From: Streptomyces sp. NBC_00461
GTDB lineage: Bacteria; Actinomycetota; Actinomycetes; Streptomycetales; Streptomycetaceae
Direction of reading: 5' to 3'
Assembly (NCBI RefSeq): GCF_036013935.1
Contig: NZ_CP107902.1
Location: forward strand, 7,845,001 to 7,909,000
Length of the DNA: 64,000 nt
Part shown: one piece after another, positions 27,345 to 35,045 of the stretch
Layout: every line of letters starts with the position of its first letter
Position numbering within the stretch: position 1 is the stretch's first letter
Notes under the pieces: generated by a model
Told to the model about the DNA's origin: nothing
The model's database searches: none
Seen by the model: the letters and a program-made list of their open reading frames with translations, nothing else
Made by a program: the position numbers and the translations under genes

Positions 27345-28603
27345 TGGCCGCCCGGGGAGTCGTCGTCATCGGCGCGGGACAGGGCGGTCTGGACACGGTG
27401 GCGGCACTGCGCGCCAAGGGGTACGGCGGACCGGTCACGCTGGTCGGCGAGGAGCCGGTGCCCCCGTACCAGCGGCCGCCGCTGTCCAAGGGCTTTCTGA
27501 CCGGCGCCGTCGCACGCGCCGAACTGACCCTGCGCACCGAGTCGTTCTTCGCGGCACACGACATCGCCCTCGTGTCCGGCGACCGCGCGCAGCACATCGA
27601 GGCGGAGCGGCAGCGCGTCCGGCTGGCCTCGGGCAGCACGCTCGGATACGACAAGCTGGTCCTCGCCACCGGCTCCCGGCCCCGAACCCTTCCGGTGCCC
27701 GGCATGGACCTCTCCGGTGTGCTGACGCTGCGCACGCTCGCCGACGCCGAGGCCCTGCGCACCGCCCTGGACGGACCGCCCCGCCAGATCGTCGTGCTCG
27801 GCGCCGGCTTCGTCGGACTCGAACTCGCCTCCACCGCCCGCGTCCTGGGCCACGACGTCACCGTCGTCGAGGCACAGCGGCGCGTCCTCGCCCGCGCCCT
27901 CACCCCGCAGATGTCGCAGTGGCTCGCCGAACGGCATGCGCAGCAGGGCGTCCGGCTGCTGCTCGGGCAGGAGGTCACCGCCCTGCACGGGACGGCCGCG
28001 GGCGAGGTCGCCGTGGTGCGGCTGCGCGACGGGCGTCGGCTGCCCGCGGACCTCGTGGTCGTGGGCGTCGGCGCCCTGCCCAACACCCAGCTCGCCGCCG
28101 AGGCAGGGCTCCTCGTCGGTGACGGCGTCGTCGTCGACCGGTGGCTGCGGACCGACGACCGGTCCGTGTACGCGATCGGCGACTGCGCCCGTTTCCCCAG
28201 CACCCGCCTGGGGCGCCACATCCGCCTGGAGTCGGTGCAGAACGCCTCCGACCAGGCCCGGTGCGTGGCTGCCGCGATCTGCGGCGAGTCCGCCCCGTAC
28301 ACCGCGGTCCCCTGGTTCTGGTCCGAGCAGTGCGCGTTGCGGCTGCAGATGGCCGGACTGATCGCGGGTCACGACGAGACGGTCACCGTCGGCGATCCCG
28401 ACGGGGCCCGTTTCTCCGTGCTCTGTTTCCGCGAGGGCCGGCTGACCGGCGTCGAGTCGGTGGGCAGGCCCGCCGACCACGGCATCGCTCGACGCCTCCT
28501 GTCGTCGGACACCGGCCCCTCTCCGGCCGAGGCACGCACCCCCGGCTTCGACCTCAAGTCCTATGCCACCAAGCCGAGTTCACCCGTACCGGCCCCCGCG
28601 TGA
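27344..28603 (+). CDS. NAD(P)H-dependent ferredoxin reductase (FAD, putidaredoxin reductase type)
   Basis: 419 residues. Two dinucleotide-binding motifs are present: VVVIGAGQGGLDTVAAL for FAD at the N terminus and IVVLGAGFVGLELAS for NAD(P)H around residue 150. VYAIGDCARFP is the second FAD contact, and the C-terminal reductase domain runs to FDLKSYA. It supplies electrons to the [2Fe-2S] ferredoxin encoded just upstream (TGATG overlap) for the cluster P450s. The P450s themselves lie in separate transcription units at 17986, 22585 and 30274. Confidence 0.95.
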   Translation: MAARGVVVIGAGQGGLDTVAALRAKGYGGPVTLVGEEPVPPYQRPPLSKGFLTGAVARAELTLRTESFFAAHDIALVSGDRAQHIEAERQRVRLASGSTLGYDKLVLATGSRPRTLPVPGMDLSGVLTLRTLADAEALRTALDGPPRQIVVLGAGFVGLELASTARVLGHDVTVVEAQRRVLARALTPQMSQWLAERHAQQGVRLLLGQEVTALHGTAAGEVAVVRLRDGRRLPADLVVVGVGALPNTQLAAEAGLLVGDGVVVDRWLRTDDRSVYAIGDCARFPSTRLGRHIRLESVQNASDQARCVAAAICGESAPYTAVPWFWSEQCALRLQMAGLIAGHDETVTVGDPDGARFSVLCFREGRLTGVESVGRPADHGIARRLLSSDTGPSPAEARTPGFDLKSYATKPSSPVPAPA

Positions 28604-28626
28604 CCGCAAGCAAGACACCAACGCGG

Positions 28627-28674
28627 GCACCAGCACCAGAGCCAGCAACAGCCCCACAGCCAGCACCGGCCCCA
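28627..28674. repeat. 12-bp tandem repeat, four degenerate copies
   Basis: Four CA-rich 12-bp units (28627, 28639, 28651, 28663) of the form GCACCAGCACCA fill most of the 87-bp gap between the ferredoxin reductase and the secreted-protein gene. Confidence 0.72.
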
Positions 28675-28690
28675 GAGAGGACCTCCCCGC

Positions 28691-29233
28691 ATGCCCGACA
28701 CCACCTTGGCCGCACCCACGCGTGACCGCCGTATCCGCCGCTTCCGTCCCCGTACCCTCGCGGTCTCGCTCGTCCTGTCGGCCGCGATCGCCGGGACGCT
28801 GACCCTGTCGGCGGCACCCAGCGGGGCGGCCGCCCGCAACGACGCCACGCTGGCGGGCACCTGGGACCTCACGGTCTCCGTCACCACACCCGACGGCGGC
28901 GCCGCGGTCACCACCCCGCGCTTCGTCTTCACCCCGGACCACCGGCTGTCGGCCGAGGGTCCGAAGGACAGCGACGGCGTGCCCGCCTATACGGCCCACG
29001 GGTTCTGGAACGAGGAGCCCGACGGCGACATCGCGTTCTACATCAACCACGCCGGCCGCGCGGACGGCGCCTACCTTGGCGCGGTACAGGCCGAGCACAT
29101 GGGGCACCTCACCCGGCACGGCACCCGCTTCAGCTCCCACGCCTACGCCTTCACCACCCAGGAGGACGGCACCACACAGGGCCCGATAGCGGTCAGCAGC
29201 ACGGCCGTCCGGGTGTCCAGCGCCACAGGGTGA
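28691..29233 (+). CDS. Secreted protein of unknown function, lipocalin-like beta-rich
   Basis: 180 residues. The N terminus has several Arg pairs (DRRIRRFRPRTL) followed by a hydrophobic segment and a likely cleavage site after SAAPSGAAA near residue 48, so export by Sec or possibly Tat is expected. The mature part begins LAGTWDLTVSVTTPDGG and alternates short beta strands with SSHAYAFTTQEDG and a C-terminal AVSSTAVRVS, suggesting a small beta barrel. I do not recognise a characterised family. It lies between the ferredoxin reductase and VOC genes on the same strand; an extracellular cyclase, binding or immunity role can only be guessed. Confidence 0.72.
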   Translation: MPDTTLAAPTRDRRIRRFRPRTLAVSLVLSAAIAGTLTLSAAPSGAAARNDATLAGTWDLTVSVTTPDGGAAVTTPRFVFTPDHRLSAEGPKDSDGVPAYTAHGFWNEEPDGDIAFYINHAGRADGAYLGAVQAEHMGHLTRHGTRFSSHAYAFTTQEDGTTQGPIAVSSTAVRVSSATG

Positions 29234-29393
29234 CCCCGTGCCGCCGAGGCCGGCCCGCCAGGCCCGCGTCCCACTCCCGCGCGAGTCGGACGCGGGCCTG
29301 GCTCGTCCGGCGCTCAAGTCGCCGTCCCTAGCGTTCCGTCACGACCATGCCCTCCCCCCGCTGAATATCCCGGAGCAACGAAGTGAGGCAGAA

Positions 29394-30176
29394 ATGACCG
29401 CATTCACCGCAGGATCCCCTTGCTGGGCCGATGTCAGCGTCCCTGACCCCGACGCCGCGAAACGCTTCTACGGTGCGCTCCTGGGCTGGGACTTCGAGAC
29501 CGGCGAGGAGCGGTTCGGCTTCTACGCGCCGGCGCTCAAGGACGGCAAGAACGTGGCGGCCGTCGCCCCGACGCAGGGCGGCGCGCCCGCCGCCTGGAAC
29601 CTGTACTTCGCCACGCCCGACGCGCAGGCGCTGGCCCGCCGCATCGGGGAGGCCGGCGGCAAGGTCGTACTGGAGCCGACAGCGATCGGCGACGCCGGCA
29701 CCATGCTGGTGGCGGCCGACCCGGGCGGGGCCCACTTCGGCGCGTGGCAGCCGGGCACGCGCGCCGGTTTCGAACTGCGGGGGGTGCCCGGCACGTTCTT
29801 CTGGCCGGAGATCTACACCCGCGACAAGGCCGACGTCGACCCCTTCTACGAGAGCGTGTTCGGCTTCACCGGCCAGCAGATCTCGGAGGGCCCCTTCGAC
29901 TTCAAGCTGTGGTTCCAGCCGGACAACCCGCAGCCCGTCGCCGGGCGGCTGCAGATGGGCGAGTTCATGCCCGCCGAGGTCCCGGCGCACGCGCTCGTCT
30001 ACTTCTCGGTGGCCGACACCGACGAGACGGTGGCGAAGGTGCTCGAACTCGGCGGCAGTGTGGGCCGTGAGCCGGCGGACAGCCCCTTCGGGCGCTCCGC
30101 CCTCGTCGCCGACGACCAAGGCGCGCGGTTCGCGGTGATGGGACCGGTCAAGGACCAGGACGCCGCCGCGAGTTGA
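29394..30176 (+). CDS. VOC-superfamily protein with two glyoxalase-like domains
   Basis: 260 residues made of two VOC modules (about 7-120 and 133-250). Each starts with a PCWADVSVPDPDAAKRFYGALLGWDF-like strand-helix unit; the second is FFWPEIYTRDKADVDPFYESVFGF. The family includes bleomycin-type drug-binding proteins, dioxygenases and epimerases. In Streptomyces clusters such proteins often serve as drug-binding immunity proteins or ring-modifying enzymes, and sequence alone does not decide which. GAGG precedes the ATG. A long hairpin follows the gene. Confidence 0.87.
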   Translation: MTAFTAGSPCWADVSVPDPDAAKRFYGALLGWDFETGEERFGFYAPALKDGKNVAAVAPTQGGAPAAWNLYFATPDAQALARRIGEAGGKVVLEPTAIGDAGTMLVAADPGGAHFGAWQPGTRAGFELRGVPGTFFWPEIYTRDKADVDPFYESVFGFTGQQISEGPFDFKLWFQPDNPQPVAGRLQMGEFMPAEVPAHALVYFSVADTDETVAKVLELGGSVGREPADSPFGRSALVADDQGARFAVMGPVKDQDAAAS

Positions 30177-30190
30177 GCCACGTACCGCGA

Positions 30191-30232
30191 AGAGCCGGTC
30201 CCGGCACCCCCAGGGGGTCCGGGACCGGCTCT
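30191..30232. terminator. Bidirectional hairpin terminator
   Basis: A perfect 14-bp inverted repeat (30191-30204 and 30219-30232) encloses a 14-base loop that can itself pair CCCCC with GGGGG. It lies between the convergent VOC and third P450 genes. Confidence 0.87.
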
Positions 30233-30273
30233 CGTGTTCAGGCCCGTGGGCAGGAGGCCGGGCGGGCCGGGGT

Positions 30274-31497
30274 TCAGTCGCCCCAGACCACCGGAAGGCT
30301 GGTCAGCGTGTGGTTGATCTCGCCGACGTGCCACGGCAGTTCGGACTCCGGCACCGCCAGACGCAGGTCGGGGAAGCGGGTCAGCAGGCCCTCGATGGCG
30401 ATCACCAGCTCCATGCGGCCCAGGTGCTTGCCCAGGCAGTAGTGCAGACCGTGCCCGAAGGAGATGTGCGGGTTGTGCTCGCGGGCGAGGTCGAGCCGGT
30501 CCGGATCGGTGAAGACGTTCTCGTCCCGGTTGGCGGAGGCCAGAGCCAGCAGCACCGCGTCGCCCTTGCGGATGGTCACGCCGCCGACCTCGATGTCCTC
30601 GGCGGCGATTCGCGGGAAGCCGGAGGTGTCGGTGGCGAACAGGTTGACGTGCCGCAGGAGTTCCTCGACCGCCACAGGGATCCGGGAGTGGTCCTCGCGC
30701 AGCCACTGCCACTGGTCGCGGGCGTCCACGAGGAGCGCGAGCACGGAGTTGGCGAGCTGGTTGGCGGTGGTGTCGAAGCCCGCGCCGATGAGGGTGAAGC
30801 CGAAGGTGACCAGCTCCTGCTCGCTCAGCCGGTCGTCGTTGTCGCGGGCGGCGATCAGCTCGGAGAGCATGTCGTCGGTGGGGTTGGCCCGCTTCTCGGC
30901 GATGAGGCCGACGATGTACTCGCTGAGCTTGGCGAGCCCGTCGAGCGACTCCTTTCCGCCGGCCCGCTCGTCGACGGTGGCGAAGGCGCGCGCCCACTTC
31001 TCGAAGGTACGCAGGTCCTCGGACGGTACGCCGAGCAGCTCGCCGATGACGGTCAGCGGCAGCGGCACCGCGAACTCCTGCACCAGATCCGCCGTGCCGC
31101 CACGGGACCCGATGCCGTCCAGCAGTTCGTCGCAGACCTTCTGCACGTTGTCCCGCATGCGCTCGATCCGGCGCATCGTGAAGGCCCCGGCCACCAGCTT
31201 GCGCAGCCTGGAGTGCTCGGGCGAGTCGAGCGAGATGATCATCTCCGGGGTGGTGTGCATGGTGCCGCCGATCCTGGGCGCACCCTCACCGCAGGCCATG
31301 GCCCGGCTCAGCCGGGGATCGGCGGACAGCTCCCGCACGTCCTGGTAGCGGGTCACCAGCCAGGCATCCACCCCGCCCGTGGTGCGCACCTTGACCACCG
31401 GCCGGGTCCTGCGCAACTCCGCGTAGCGCGGTGCCGGGGCCCGGTACGACGAACCGGGCAGGGGGTACACATCGGTTTCCTGAAGGGCAGTCACCAT
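30274..31497 (-). CDS. Cytochrome P450 (third of three)
   Basis: 407 residues. The heme loop is ISFGHGLHYCLGKHLG with Cys354; helix I is GAGFDTTANQ (238-247) and helix K ExxR is in VEELLRHV. The start MVTALQETDVYPLPGSSYRAPAP and the segment DTSGFPRIAAEDIEVGGVTIR parallel the P450 at 17986, supporting a duplication within the cluster. GGAGGAG stands four bases before the ATG. The monooxygenase and SRPBCC genes lie upstream on the same strand. Confidence 0.93.
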   Translation of the reverse strand: MVTALQETDVYPLPGSSYRAPAPRYAELRRTRPVVKVRTTGGVDAWLVTRYQDVRELSADPRLSRAMACGEGAPRIGGTMHTTPEMIISLDSPEHSRLRKLVAGAFTMRRIERMRDNVQKVCDELLDGIGSRGGTADLVQEFAVPLPLTVIGELLGVPSEDLRTFEKWARAFATVDERAGGKESLDGLAKLSEYIVGLIAEKRANPTDDMLSELIAARDNDDRLSEQELVTFGFTLIGAGFDTTANQLANSVLALLVDARDQWQWLREDHSRIPVAVEELLRHVNLFATDTSGFPRIAAEDIEVGGVTIRKGDAVLLALASANRDENVFTDPDRLDLAREHNPHISFGHGLHYCLGKHLGRMELVIAIEGLLTRFPDLRLAVPESELPWHVGEINHTLTSLPVVWGD

Positions 31498-31637
31498 GAC
31501 TCCTCCGCTGTAGCCGCCAAGGTCTCCAACACCGTACGAACCGGTGATGGAGACCAAGTCGGATGCAACTGGAGCCAGTTGGGGAACACGGGAGCCGGGT
31601 CGGGGAAGCAGGGGAGCCCGCGCCCGGCGCGCCATGC

Positions 31638-31686
31638 CGTCAGGCGTCAGGCGTCAGGCGTCAGTTGTCAGGCGTCAGGCGTCGGG
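31638..31686. repeat. 7-bp tandem repeat, seven copies
   Basis: Seven head-to-tail 7-bp units (31638 to 31686, consensus CGTCAGG, three of them variant) span the end of the monooxygenase gene. The stop codon at 31675-31677 is formed inside the array, so copy-number change could alter the C terminus. Confidence 0.92.
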
Positions 31687-32799
31687 TGCGCCGAGCAGCA
31701 CCGTGGAGTAGTTCTTGCGCGCGGCGGTGTCGTACTGCAGGGCGACATGGCTGGTCGCCGAGGTGACGTCCCGCCAGGTCCGCTGCAGGGCGTGCGTCTC
31801 CCCGAGGCCGCCGGTGCCCGTGGCGCGGACGAGCAACTCCAGTGCCTCCTGGAGGAGTTCGGCCGAGAAGGTGGCGTTGCGTTCGCTGCGCGCCATCAGC
31901 TCGGGCGTGAAGGACCTCGTGTCCAGGACGGCCGCGTTCTGCTCGACGAAGTGCCGGGCCGCGTCGACCCGCCCGGACGCCCGGACCAGCTTCGTCTCCG
32001 ACGTGACGGTGCGCTTGCGGCCCGTCAGCAGCCCGGCCGCCGCCTCCAGGGCGCCGGCGGCCGCGCCCACCACCGGCGCGATGAAGGTCAGCCCGCCGAC
32101 CGCCTGGAACGGCACGTTGTGGGCGGGCAGTTCGGACGTCGCGTTGCGCCCGCTGAGCATGTCGCCGCGGGCGAACGACAGATGCTGCGGTACGAGGACG
32201 TCGTCCACGACGACGGTGTGGCTGCCGGTGGCCCGCATGCCGACGCTGTCCCAGGACCGCTCGACGGCGAACGTGTCCCGCGGCAGCGCGAAGAACCGCA
32301 GCTCGCCCGGCCCCTCGCCGCCGGGCGCCGGCACCGCGGCGCAGACCAGCGCCCAGCCGGCGAAGTCGATCCCGCTGACGTAACTCCAGCGGCCCGTCAC
32401 CCGCCAGCCACCGTCGGCGGCCCGCGCCCGTCCGGCCGGCATCAGCCCCGTGGCGATGACCGTGTCCGGACTCTCGCCCCACAGCGCCCGGTGACCCTCC
32501 GCGGGCAGATGCGCCGCGAACCGCGCCGAGTACGCGGCCAGCGAGGCGCACCACGCGGTGGCCGCACAGCCCTCGCCGACGGTGAGGACGGCGCGGGTCA
32601 GCTCGCCGAACGAGCCCTCGCTGCCGCCCCACCGGGCGGCCACGAAGTGCCGGGCGAAGCCGGCCTCGGTCAGTGCCTCGACCACCGCCGGGGCGAGCGC
32701 GCGCTGCCGGTCCGCCTCGGGGGCGTGCTCGGCGGCGAGCAGGCGCAGCTTCTCGGCGGCGGGAAGCAGCCCTGTCGCGTTGTCGGGATCGTTGCCCAT
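31675..32799 (-). CDS. Group D flavin-dependent monooxygenase (acyl-CoA dehydrogenase fold, ActVA-ORF5-like)
   Basis: 374 residues with the acyl-CoA dehydrogenase fold of two-component monooxygenases such as ActVA-ORF5 and HpaB relatives. Landmarks are the N-terminal helical part (EADRQRALAPAVVEALTEAGFARHFVAARWGG), GCAATAWCASLAAY, WRVTGRWSYVSGIDFAGWA and GMRATGSHTVVVDDVLVP, and a C-terminal helical bundle. Reduced flavin would come from the flavin reductase encoded at 34509. The probable reaction is ring hydroxylation or quinone formation on the aromatic polyketide. AGGAGG precedes the ATG. The 3' end runs into a heptanucleotide repeat. Confidence 0.88.
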   Translation of the reverse strand: MGNDPDNATGLLPAAEKLRLLAAEHAPEADRQRALAPAVVEALTEAGFARHFVAARWGGSEGSFGELTRAVLTVGEGCAATAWCASLAAYSARFAAHLPAEGHRALWGESPDTVIATGLMPAGRARAADGGWRVTGRWSYVSGIDFAGWALVCAAVPAPGGEGPGELRFFALPRDTFAVERSWDSVGMRATGSHTVVVDDVLVPQHLSFARGDMLSGRNATSELPAHNVPFQAVGGLTFIAPVVGAAAGALEAAAGLLTGRKRTVTSETKLVRASGRVDAARHFVEQNAAVLDTRSFTPELMARSERNATFSAELLQEALELLVRATGTGGLGETHALQRTWRDVTSATSHVALQYDTAARKNYSTVLLGAPDA

Positions 32800-32865
32800 G
32801 CCTGTGACCTCCTGCGGTGGGTCGGTGGGTGATCGGTCGAGGTGGGTGATCGGCCGAGGCGGGTG

Positions 32866-33351
32866 TCAGACGCCGCGCGCGACGGCCTGGGCGAACCGCT
32901 CCAGGGTCTCCCCGGGGCTCGGGCCGTCCAGGGCGCGGAAGATCCCCTCGGCCCCCTCGCCGTGCCGGTGGAGCTTGACGTGCGCGAGTGACACCCTGGT
33001 CGTCGTGGCGTCGACCGGTTCGATGTCGAGCTCGATCTCGCTGGCCCGCTCGTCGTCCGGAATGGACTGCCAGTTGCCGTCGATCCGCCAGGTCATGACG
33101 AGCCTGCGGCCCGGCTCCCACTCCAGGACGCGACCCCAGGCGATCTCGGCGCCCTCCACGTCCCACTCGTAGTAGCGGCCGCCCACACCGGGTTCGAAGG
33201 CGAGCCCGGCCCGCTCCTTCTTCACCAGCACATGGGACGGCGGCCACCACTGGCCGGGCTGCTCGGTGAACACCCGGAAGCAGTCCTCGGGACTCGCCGC
33301 GACGGTCACCGACTTCCGTACGTCGGGGATGCTCTGCGTCTGCTCGGGCAC
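32866..33351 (-). CDS. SRPBCC/AHSA1-like protein
   Basis: 161 residues of the START/SRPBCC superfamily, AHSA1 branch: VRKSVTVAASPEDCFRVFTEQPGQWWPPSH, then FEPGVGGRYYEWDVEGAEIAWGRVLEWEPGRRLVMTWRID, and a C-terminal helix GETLERFAQAVARG. It is much shorter than the didomain aromatase/cyclase. In polyketide loci single-domain members act as second-ring cyclases or ligand-binding helpers; this branch is also common in primary metabolism, so a cyclase role is only tentative. GTG start with GGAGGG upstream. It is the first gene of the unit leading to the monooxygenase. Confidence 0.8.
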   Translation of the reverse strand: MPEQTQSIPDVRKSVTVAASPEDCFRVFTEQPGQWWPPSHVLVKKERAGLAFEPGVGGRYYEWDVEGAEIAWGRVLEWEPGRRLVMTWRIDGNWQSIPDDERASEIELDIEPVDATTTRVSLAHVKLHRHGEGAEGIFRALDGPSPGETLERFAQAVARGV

Positions 33352-33599
33352 GGGCCCTCCTCGTCAGGCGTCTGCACAGGTCCGCTCACGCTGACGTGCG
33401 GGGCTCGATACGCGCCGGACCGCCGGTAGGGCCGCGATAGGGGGTGCCGCGCCGTGTCGTCTCGTGGCTGCGTCCGGGGAGCCGCATACCGGTCCGGCCC
33501 CGCGCCCCCTTTGGGCACTCCGGCCGGAGGCGAGCGGCGTCCTAGGCCCCGCGTCCACCGTCGTCCCGACCGGGCCCCACGACCTTATGGGAGAGCACG
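33352..33599. promoter_or_regulatory. Divergent intergenic region (SRPBCC / ketoreductase)
   Basis: 248 bp between divergent genes; it must contain promoters for the leftward unit (SRPBCC, monooxygenase, perhaps the third P450) and the rightward unit (ketoreductase, flavin reductase, MBL protein). GGGAGAGC precedes the ketoreductase ATG. I see no clear operator. Confidence 0.5.
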
Positions 33600-34385
33600 A
33601 TGACAGAAGCGGGACGACGGGTTGCCTTCGTCACGGGCGCGACCAGCGGGATCGGCCTCGCCGTGTCCGAACTGCTGGCCCGGCAGGGCGTGGCGGTGTT
33701 CGGTGTGGCGCGCGGTGAGGAGAGCGTCCGTACGGTGGTGAAGCGGCTGCGAGAGGAGGGCCTGGAGGTCTCCGGCGCGGTCTGCGACGTCACCTCGCCA
33801 GAGCAGGTGAGGACCGCCGTCGAGGCGGCGGTGGCTGTGTACGGGCGGATCGACATCCTCGTCAACAACGCGGGCCGGGGCGGCGGCGGAGTCACCGCCG
33901 AACTCTCGGACGACCTGTGGCTCGATGTGATCGACACCAATCTGAACGGCACGTTCCGGGTCACCCGCGAGGTGCTGAGCACCGGGCGGATGCGGGACGG
34001 CGACTGGGGCCGCATCATCAACATCGCCTCCACCGGCGGCAAGCAGGGCGTCGAACTGGCCGCTCCCTACTCGGCGTCCAAGCACGGTGTCGTCGGCTTC
34101 ACCAAGGCCGTCGGCAAGGAACTGGCGAGGACCGGCATCACCGTCAACGCGGTGTGCCCCGGATACGTCGAGACCCCGATGGCCCAGCGGGTCCGCCAGG
34201 GCTACGCCGGCCACTACGGCGTCAGCGAGCAGGACATACAGGAGAAGTTCAACGCGAAGATCCCGCTGGGCCGTTACTCCACCCCCGAGGAGGTGGCCGG
34301 CCTGGTCGGCTACCTCGCCTCGGACACGGCCGCCTCCATCACCGCCCAGGCCCTCAACGTCTGCGGAGGCCTGGGCAACTACTGA
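33600..34385 (+). CDS. ActIII-type polyketide ketoreductase
   Basis: 261 residues, the same length as ActIII. NADPH loop TGATSGIGLA, catalytic Ser144, Tyr157 (YSASK) and Lys161 fall at the ActIII positions, and the C terminus ITAQALNVCGGLGNY is the hallmark of type II polyketide ketoreductases that reduce the C9 carbonyl of the nascent chain. ActIII has Pro94-Gly95-Gly96 in the stereocontrol loop; here the loop is GRGGGG with Gly94. This gene is the strongest evidence that the cluster makes an aromatic polyketide. Its partner aromatase/cyclase is encoded at 9538. No ketosynthase is nearby. Confidence 0.95.
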   Translation: MTEAGRRVAFVTGATSGIGLAVSELLARQGVAVFGVARGEESVRTVVKRLREEGLEVSGAVCDVTSPEQVRTAVEAAVAVYGRIDILVNNAGRGGGGVTAELSDDLWLDVIDTNLNGTFRVTREVLSTGRMRDGDWGRIINIASTGGKQGVELAAPYSASKHGVVGFTKAVGKELARTGITVNAVCPGYVETPMAQRVRQGYAGHYGVSEQDIQEKFNAKIPLGRYSTPEEVAGLVGYLASDTAASITAQALNVCGGLGNY

Positions 34386-34442
34386 CCCTCCCGGCGACCT
34401 TCCCGGCTGATTCCCCGACCGAATCCATCGCCGCCACAAGCG

Positions 34443-34475
34443 TGATCCACGCCTGATCCACGCCTGATCCACGCC
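34443..34475. repeat. 11-bp tandem repeat, three perfect copies
   Basis: Three identical TGATCCACGCC units (34443, 34454, 34465) sit in the 123-bp gap between the ketoreductase and flavin reductase genes. Confidence 0.95.
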
Positions 34476-34508
34476 GCTGATCCCGTTAACGAGAGACGGA
34501 GCCCCACG

Positions 34509-35045
34509 ATGACCGACACCGGTGGCACGCTGCTCGCCGAACCCGCAACCGAACTCGCCGCCTTCCGGGCCGCGATGGGCCGCTTCCCCACCGGGGTCAC
34601 CTTGCTCACGCAGGGCAGCGGCGACGACACCATCGTCATGACCCTCAACAGCCTGACCTCGGTGTCGCTCGACCCCATGCTGCTGCTCGTCTCGGTCAAG
34701 TCGGACGGCCGGATGCGCCCGAGGATCGTGCGCGGCGGGGGCTTCGCGGTGAACGTGCTCAGCGAGCAACAGCGTGACCTGGCCCAGGAGTTCTGCCGCC
34801 CCGACCGCCCCGCCGGCCGGGCCGCGATGCTGCGCCTCGGCGCGGACGAGGGAACACTCGGCCATGCCGTGGTCCCCTCGGCCGAGGCGTACTTCGAGTG
34901 CGAGCTGCACGACCAGCACGAGGCCGGCGACCACGTCCTGCTCGTGGGCCGGGTCGTGGCCCTGCACGACCGGCCCGGCGAGGCACAGCCCCTCCTCTTC
35001 CACCGCGGCGCCTACGCGCAGGTGGGCGCGGGCAGGGCGGCATGA
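34509..35045 (+). CDS. Flavin reductase (ActVB-like, two-component monooxygenase partner)
   Basis: 178 residues of the flavin reductase-like FMN-binding split-barrel family: FRAAMGRFPTGVTLLTQ at the N terminus, MTLNSLTSVSLDPMLLLVSVKSDGRM in the flavin site, GGFAVNVLSEQQRDLAQEF, and a C-terminal FECELHDQHEAGDHVLLVGRVVAL. It would reduce FMN or FAD with NAD(P)H and hand it to the ActVA-ORF5-like monooxygenase encoded at 31675 on the opposite strand. GAGAGACGGAG precedes the ATG. Its stop overlaps the start of the MBL gene (ATGA). Confidence 0.93.
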   Translation: MTDTGGTLLAEPATELAAFRAAMGRFPTGVTLLTQGSGDDTIVMTLNSLTSVSLDPMLLLVSVKSDGRMRPRIVRGGGFAVNVLSEQQRDLAQEFCRPDRPAGRAAMLRLGADEGTLGHAVVPSAEAYFECELHDQHEAGDHVLLVGRVVALHDRPGEAQPLLFHRGAYAQVGAGRAA

